Shown here piece by piece: positions 5,462 through 9,139 of a stretch of 9,139 nt of DNA; the first letter of the stretch is position 1, and every line of letters begins with the position of its first letter. The position numbers and the translations under genes are program-made. The notes under the pieces were generated by a model that was given only the letters and a program-made list of their open reading frames with translations, was not told the origin of the DNA and made no database searches. The stretch spans positions 1 through 9,139 of the forward strand of contig JAQGJF010000927.1 of assembly GCA_028290765.1 (NCBI GenBank). The letters run 5' to 3'. Source of the stretch: Tardiphaga sp. (GTDB lineage: Bacteria; Pseudomonadota; Alphaproteobacteria; Rhizobiales; Xanthobacteraceae).

Positions 5462-7585
5462 ATGCGCAAGCGCCGCGATGTCGCGCTGAGAAATCTGCGG
5501 CTGATGCTCGTCCTGAGCATCGCTCTGCCCGTCGCGCTGTTCGGCTACGCTTCCTGGCAGAACTATGGAGCGGCCTTTCAAATCGCGGACGAACGAAACG
5601 AGCGGGCGCTGGACATCGCAGCGGAACAAGCGCTGCGGGTCTTTCAATCGGTCAATGTGATATTCGACAGCGTCGAGCAAATCACGCGCGGGCGGGCAGT
5701 CCAGACGCTGCGCAGCGCCGAGGCCGAGTTGAGCGAACGGCTCAAGCAGTTCGTCGTGACGCTTCCCGACATCGCCTCAGTGTGGATTCTCGACGCGCAG
5801 GGCACTGCGATCGCGTCGTCGCTGTTCTACCCGCTGCCGGCGGCCGCCAACGCCCCGGATCGGGATTACCTGAAAGCGCAGCTTGCTCCCGGCCCGGATC
5901 TCCACATCGGCGAGGTGGTGAAAATCGTGATGACCGGCCGTCTGATCTTTCCGGTCAGCAAGCGCCGCGCCGACAGTTCCGGGACCTTCAGCGGGACCAC
6001 CGAAATTTCCATTCTGCCGCAGGCCTTCGAGCGGTCCTATGCGTCGCTCGCGGCGCGCACCAGTGCGAGCTTCGCGTTGATCCGGGACGACGGCGTGTTG
6101 CTGGCAAGATATCCGCTGCCGGCGACGGCCGGAATCAGGCTCGACGCCACCACCGGCTTTGGGCAGCTTGTCAGGCGCACGCCCGACGGCGGGAAGTACA
6201 CCACCGTCTCCGGAGTCGACCAGATCGAACGCCGCTTCCTGGTGCGGAAGCTGAACGGCTTCCCGCTCTATGTCAGTTCCAGCCTGGAAACGCGCGACAT
6301 CGTCAGCGGCTGGTTCTGGCACATGGCGAGCTTCCTGATCTTCGGTATCCCCGCCACGGCGCTGTTCGCGGTCCTTATTTTCATGACGATGCGCAGCACG
6401 CGGGCGGTGTACACCGAGGCCGCGCGACGTCAGACGTTGGAAGCCAGCCTCCGGCAATCGCAGAAAATGGAAGCGGTCGGGCAACTGACCGGCGGCGTTG
6501 CCCATGATTTCAACAACCTGCTGATGATCATTCTCGGCAATCTGCAGATCGCGTTGCGGCAGGCCGCGGAGCCGAAACTGCAGCGGCTATTGTCGAACGC
6601 CCATCAGGGCGCGGAGCGTGCCGCATCGCTGACCAAGCGCCTGCTGGCGTTCTCGCGCAGCCAGCCACTCGAACCGAAACCGATCGATGCGAACCGTCTG
6701 ATCGTCGGCATGTCGGATCTGCTGGACCGCACGCTGGGGGAAACCATTGCCGTGGAGACGGTGCAAAGCGCCGGATTGTGGCAGGCCGAGGCGGACACCG
6801 CCGAGCTGGAATCGGCGTTGCTCAATCTCGCCATCAACGCGCGCGACGCCATGCCGGGCGGCGGCAAGCTGACCATCGAAACCGGCAACGTCTTGCTCAA
6901 CGAAGCCTATTGCGAAGGCCTCGAAGGCGTAAAACCGGGCCAATACGTCATGCTATCGGTGACCGATACCGGATCGGGAATGCCGAAGGAAGTCGCCGAC
7001 AAGGCGTTCGAGCCGTTCTTCACCACCAAGCCCGCCGGCTCGGGGACCGGCCTGGGACTGAGCCAGGTCTACGGTTTCGTCAAGCAGAGCGGCGGCCACA
7101 TCCGGATCTACAGCGAAGTCGGCGAAGGTACCGCCGTCAAGATCTACCTGCCGCGCAGCCATGCCAGGCTGGAAGCCATGCAGGCCGGGCCCGCCGCGGA
7201 AGCGACGGCGATGGGAAACCGCGAGACCATCCTGGTCGTGGAGGACGATCCGGATGTCCGCTCCTATGTCACCGAGGCGCTCACCACCCTGAATTACATC
7301 GTCCGGGAAGCCTGCGACGCGGAGGCCGCGCTTGCGGTGCTGCACCAATCCGATCCGGTCGACCTGCTGCTCACGGACGTGGTGATGCCGGGCATGAACG
7401 GACGCGCGCTGGCCGAAGCGGCCACCCGGAGCCGCGGCGATCTCAAGGTGCTCTACATGACCGGCTATTCACGCAATGCGATCGTGCATCAAGGCCGGCT
7501 GGATCCCGGCGTGTCGCTGATTCAGAAGCCGTTTTCACAGAATGCGCTGGCCTTGCGGGTCCGCAAGGTCCTGCTCGAGTCCTGA
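5462..7585 (+). CDS. membrane hybrid sensor histidine kinase with periplasmic cache-like domain and C-terminal receiver
   Basis: The 707-residue protein should sense an extracytoplasmic ligand and pass phosphate from His to its own receiver Asp. Order: membrane segment at about 12-32; periplasmic region 33-285 resembling a dCache/PDC fold (helix, then SVWILDAQGTAIASS at 106-120 and ALIRDDGVLLARYP at 205-218); second membrane segment about 286-310; HisKA with GGVAHDFNNLL at 344-354 (His348); ATPase domain with N-box NLAINARDAMPGGG (455-468), DTGSGMP (502-508), F-box KAFEPFFTT and GTGLGLSQVYGFVKQSGG (528-545); linker; receiver at about 588-705 with Asp595/Asp596, phosphorylated Asp639 (LLLTDVVMPGMNG), Thr667 and Lys689. 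All key residues are intact. A stop (TGA 5459-5461) abuts ATG 5462, fixing the earliest start, yet no good ribosome site is visible. No partner regulator or DNA-binding output is encoded nearby, so the output is unknown. Confidence 0.93.
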   Translation: MRKRRDVALRNLRLMLVLSIALPVALFGYASWQNYGAAFQIADERNERALDIAAEQALRVFQSVNVIFDSVEQITRGRAVQTLRSAEAELSERLKQFVVTLPDIASVWILDAQGTAIASSLFYPLPAAANAPDRDYLKAQLAPGPDLHIGEVVKIVMTGRLIFPVSKRRADSSGTFSGTTEISILPQAFERSYASLAARTSASFALIRDDGVLLARYPLPATAGIRLDATTGFGQLVRRTPDGGKYTTVSGVDQIERRFLVRKLNGFPLYVSSSLETRDIVSGWFWHMASFLIFGIPATALFAVLIFMTMRSTRAVYTEAARRQTLEASLRQSQKMEAVGQLTGGVAHDFNNLLMIILGNLQIALRQAAEPKLQRLLSNAHQGAERAASLTKRLLAFSRSQPLEPKPIDANRLIVGMSDLLDRTLGETIAVETVQSAGLWQAEADTAELESALLNLAINARDAMPGGGKLTIETGNVLLNEAYCEGLEGVKPGQYVMLSVTDTGSGMPKEVADKAFEPFFTTKPAGSGTGLGLSQVYGFVKQSGGHIRIYSEVGEGTAVKIYLPRSHARLEAMQAGPAAEATAMGNRETILVVEDDPDVRSYVTEALTTLNYIVREACDAEAALAVLHQSDPVDLLLTDVVMPGMNGRALAEAATRSRGDLKVLYMTGYSRNAIVHQGRLDPGVSLIQKPFSQNALALRVRKVLLES

Positions 7586-7615
7586 ACACACAGCGCTCGT
7601 TGCCTTCGCAATAGC

Positions 7616-9139
7616 TCACCGCTTCGGCTTGCCGGCAATCGGCACCAGCACATAATTGTCGCCACCCTTGCCGACATGCAGCGTGGTGGTGCCGCCGAAC
7701 AGCCGCGCCGGCCGGTCGCGGGGATCGTCATGCAGGAACGGCCCGCAGCCCAGCAGTTCATTCTTGAAGTTGGACAGTTTGGCGCCGGTGGTGTTCTGCC
7801 ATTGGTAGTCCCTGCCGCGCACGCTGAGCGCGATGCGATGGCCTTTCGGGACCACGATCGAGGTCGGCCAGATCTCGATGGCGACGTCGACCGGCACGCC
7901 CGGCTGCAATGGCTGGACCCTCGAGTGGCTGTGATACGGCCGATAGGGCCGCGACAGTTTTTCATCGAGCTCACGATGCGAGGCGCGCAGCCAGCCCTGC
8001 GCCACCGGCGTATGCGGATCGATCGCGCCGACAAAAGTCTGCTCGCGCAAATCGGCGGAAAACACCCGGAACACCAGGAAGATATCGGCATCCTCGGTAT
8101 CAGACGAAATCCGCAAATTCGCCGCCAGCGGGCCAGTGATTTCGGTGTCCTCGGTGAACGGCGCCGACATGAAAGTCAGCCCGTCGCCCATGGCGGCAAA
8201 GGACACTTCGCCGCCATGCTTCGGCGGCTCCGGCGTCAGGGTCTGCGCGGCGGGGTCGAGATGGAATTTGGTCCATTTTGTATCCGGCAACGGCCAGACG
8301 GCTTCATGGCGTTCGACGAAGCGATCGGTATGGCGGACCTGCAGCTGCACTTTCGGCTGCTTGTCCCAGCCATTGGCCTCGCCCTTCAGATAGAAATCGA
8401 AGAAGCGTTTTTGAAGTTCGCGGCCGTAATCGGTGTAGAAATGGGTCCAGTGCTCGAGGCCGTGACACTCCAGCCATTTGTCCTTCGAGGCGGCGCGTAA
8501 AAATCCTTCGAAATTGCCGCGCGGGTGCAGGCCCTGGCCGCCCCAATTGGCCGCCGAGAGCAGCGGCACCGTGATCCTGTCCCAATCCGGCGAGCGCGCG
8601 CGGTGATAGTCGTCGTCGAGCGGATGCGCCAGAATATCGTCGCCGAAACTGCAGCGGTTGCGCGCCAGCTCAGTGTCCGACAGCGTCTCGTCGCCGCACA
8701 CGAGCGCACCGGTCACCCTGCTGCGCGGCCCGCGTTCGCCGAGGCCGTATTGCACGGTCTTGACCTGCATGTCGTACCAGTTGGCCCAGAACGTCGACAG
8801 GATCCCGCCGTGATGGGTCATGTCGCGATACCAGTCGGCGGCGCCTTCCCAGATGCACAACGCCTTGAGGTGCGGCGGCTGCAACGAGGCGACGTGCCAC
8901 TGGTTGATGCCGTAATAGGAAATGCCGTTCAGCCCGACCTTGCCGCTGGACCAGGACTGCACCCCGGCCCATTCGATGCATTCGTAGAAGTCGCGGCTTT
9001 CGCGCGGCGAAAAGTGATCGACAAAGCCCGGCGACCGCCCGGTGCCGCGCGAGTCCACGCGCACGCAGACATAGCCATGGCCGACCCACTTCTCCGGATC
9101 GACCACTACGCAGTTCTGGTATTTGTTGGTCGAGCCATA
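7616..9139 (-). CDS. CocE/NonD-family (X-Pro dipeptidyl-peptidase S15-like) serine hydrolase, 5' end outside window
   Basis: The frame stays open to the right edge, so the N-terminus is missing; 507 residues are visible and an internal GTG at 9106 is unlikely to be the start. Numbering from the first visible residue, VRVDSRGTGRSPG (26-38) and GKVGLNGISYYG (66-77, nucleophile Ser74) are typical of the S15/CocE alpha/beta hydrolase. A helical region follows, then HGLEHW (226-231), which should hold the catalytic His. From about 260 to the end comes a beta-rich PepX_C jelly-roll domain (ITGPLAANLRISSDTEDADI is its usual signature). Relatives hydrolyse esters or amides such as acylated amino acids or X-Pro peptides; the substrate here is unknown. 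The usual GWYD acid motif appears as ANWGG (197-201). No signal peptide can be assessed. It converges on the kinase gene with a 30-base gap and no clear terminator. Confidence 0.9.
   Translation of the reverse strand, partial: YGSTNKYQNCVVVDPEKWVGHGYVCVRVDSRGTGRSPGFVDHFSPRESRDFYECIEWAGVQSWSSGKVGLNGISYYGINQWHVASLQPPHLKALCIWEGAADWYRDMTHHGGILSTFWANWYDMQVKTVQYGLGERGPRSRVTGALVCGDETLSDTELARNRCSFGDDILAHPLDDDYHRARSPDWDRITVPLLSAANWGGQGLHPRGNFEGFLRAASKDKWLECHGLEHWTHFYTDYGRELQKRFFDFYLKGEANGWDKQPKVQLQVRHTDRFVERHEAVWPLPDTKWTKFHLDPAAQTLTPEPPKHGGEVSFAAMGDGLTFMSAPFTEDTEITGPLAANLRISSDTEDADIFLVFRVFSADLREQTFVGAIDPHTPVAQGWLRASHRELDEKLSRPYRPYHSHSRVQPLQPGVPVDVAIEIWPTSIVVPKGHRIALSVRGRDYQWQNTTGAKLSNFKNELLGCGPFLHDDPRDRPARLFGGTTTLHVGKGGDNYVLVPIAGKPKR

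Noticed and set aside
6778..7614. Plus-strand frame of 278 codons inside the kinase gene.
   Set aside because: It is a shifted frame through the ATPase and receiver domains; the product is Arg/Gly-rich without motifs.
7586..7615. Bidirectional terminator between the convergent kinase and CocE-like genes.
   Set aside because: The 30-base gap shows no stable inverted repeat and no T-run on either strand.
7676..8500. Plus-strand frame of 274 codons opposite the CocE-like gene.
   Set aside because: Antisense shadow; the minus strand encodes a full C-terminal PepX_C domain over the same bases.
1..9139. Defence island, toxin-antitoxin pair, prophage, transposon or CRISPR content.
   Set aside because: All gene-sized regions are explained by transport, signalling and hydrolase families; no transposase, integrase, repeat array or nuclease was found. 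The DUF2235 protein alone does not make a defence or secretion system.

Overview
The window looks like chromosomal DNA from a high-GC alphaproteobacterium of the Bradyrhizobium/Rhodopseudomonas type (Nitrobacteraceae). This is inferred from GC-rich codon use, TGA as the stop of every gene whose end is visible, a NitT/TauT-type ABC operon with a twin-arginine binding protein, and a cache-type hybrid histidine kinase. I could not run a taxonomic search, so the assignment is an impression.

Layout. Bases 1-1368 (minus strand) hold most of a DUF2235 alpha/beta-hydrolase gene that runs off the left edge. Bases 1369-1574 are a divergent intergenic region with an AT-rich patch, a spaced 10-bp direct repeat, a short palindrome and a possible -10 box. 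Bases 1575-4216 (plus) are a compact three-gene ABC importer operon: substrate-binding protein, permease, ATPase. After a 73-bp gap containing an 18-bp perfect palindrome comes a secreted metallo-beta-lactamase-fold hydrolase (4290-5273). Bases 5274-5461 are a 188-bp leader with two hairpins and a possible alternative pairing. A membrane-bound hybrid sensor histidine kinase follows (5462-7585). It converges, with a 30-bp gap, on a CocE/NonD-type serine hydrolase on the minus strand (7616-9139) that runs off the right edge.

How the genes may work together. The three ABC genes are clearly one importer. The MBL hydrolase lies on the same strand just downstream and carries an export signal, so it could release a small molecule outside the cytoplasm that the importer then takes up. 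A sulfate ester or sulfonate is one option, because the importer family includes TauABC, SsuABC and AtsRBC and some arylsulfatases have this fold. This is a hypothesis; the substrate cannot be read from the sequence. The histidine kinase could sense a related ligand, but nothing visible ties it to the importer. The two flanking serine-type hydrolases are probably unrelated transcription units.

I found no tRNA, rRNA, CRISPR array, insertion sequence, phage gene or convincing defence system. The points most worth a second look are the divergent regulatory region, the possible import/hydrolysis locus, the structured leader before the kinase, and the atypical acid position in both alpha/beta hydrolases.
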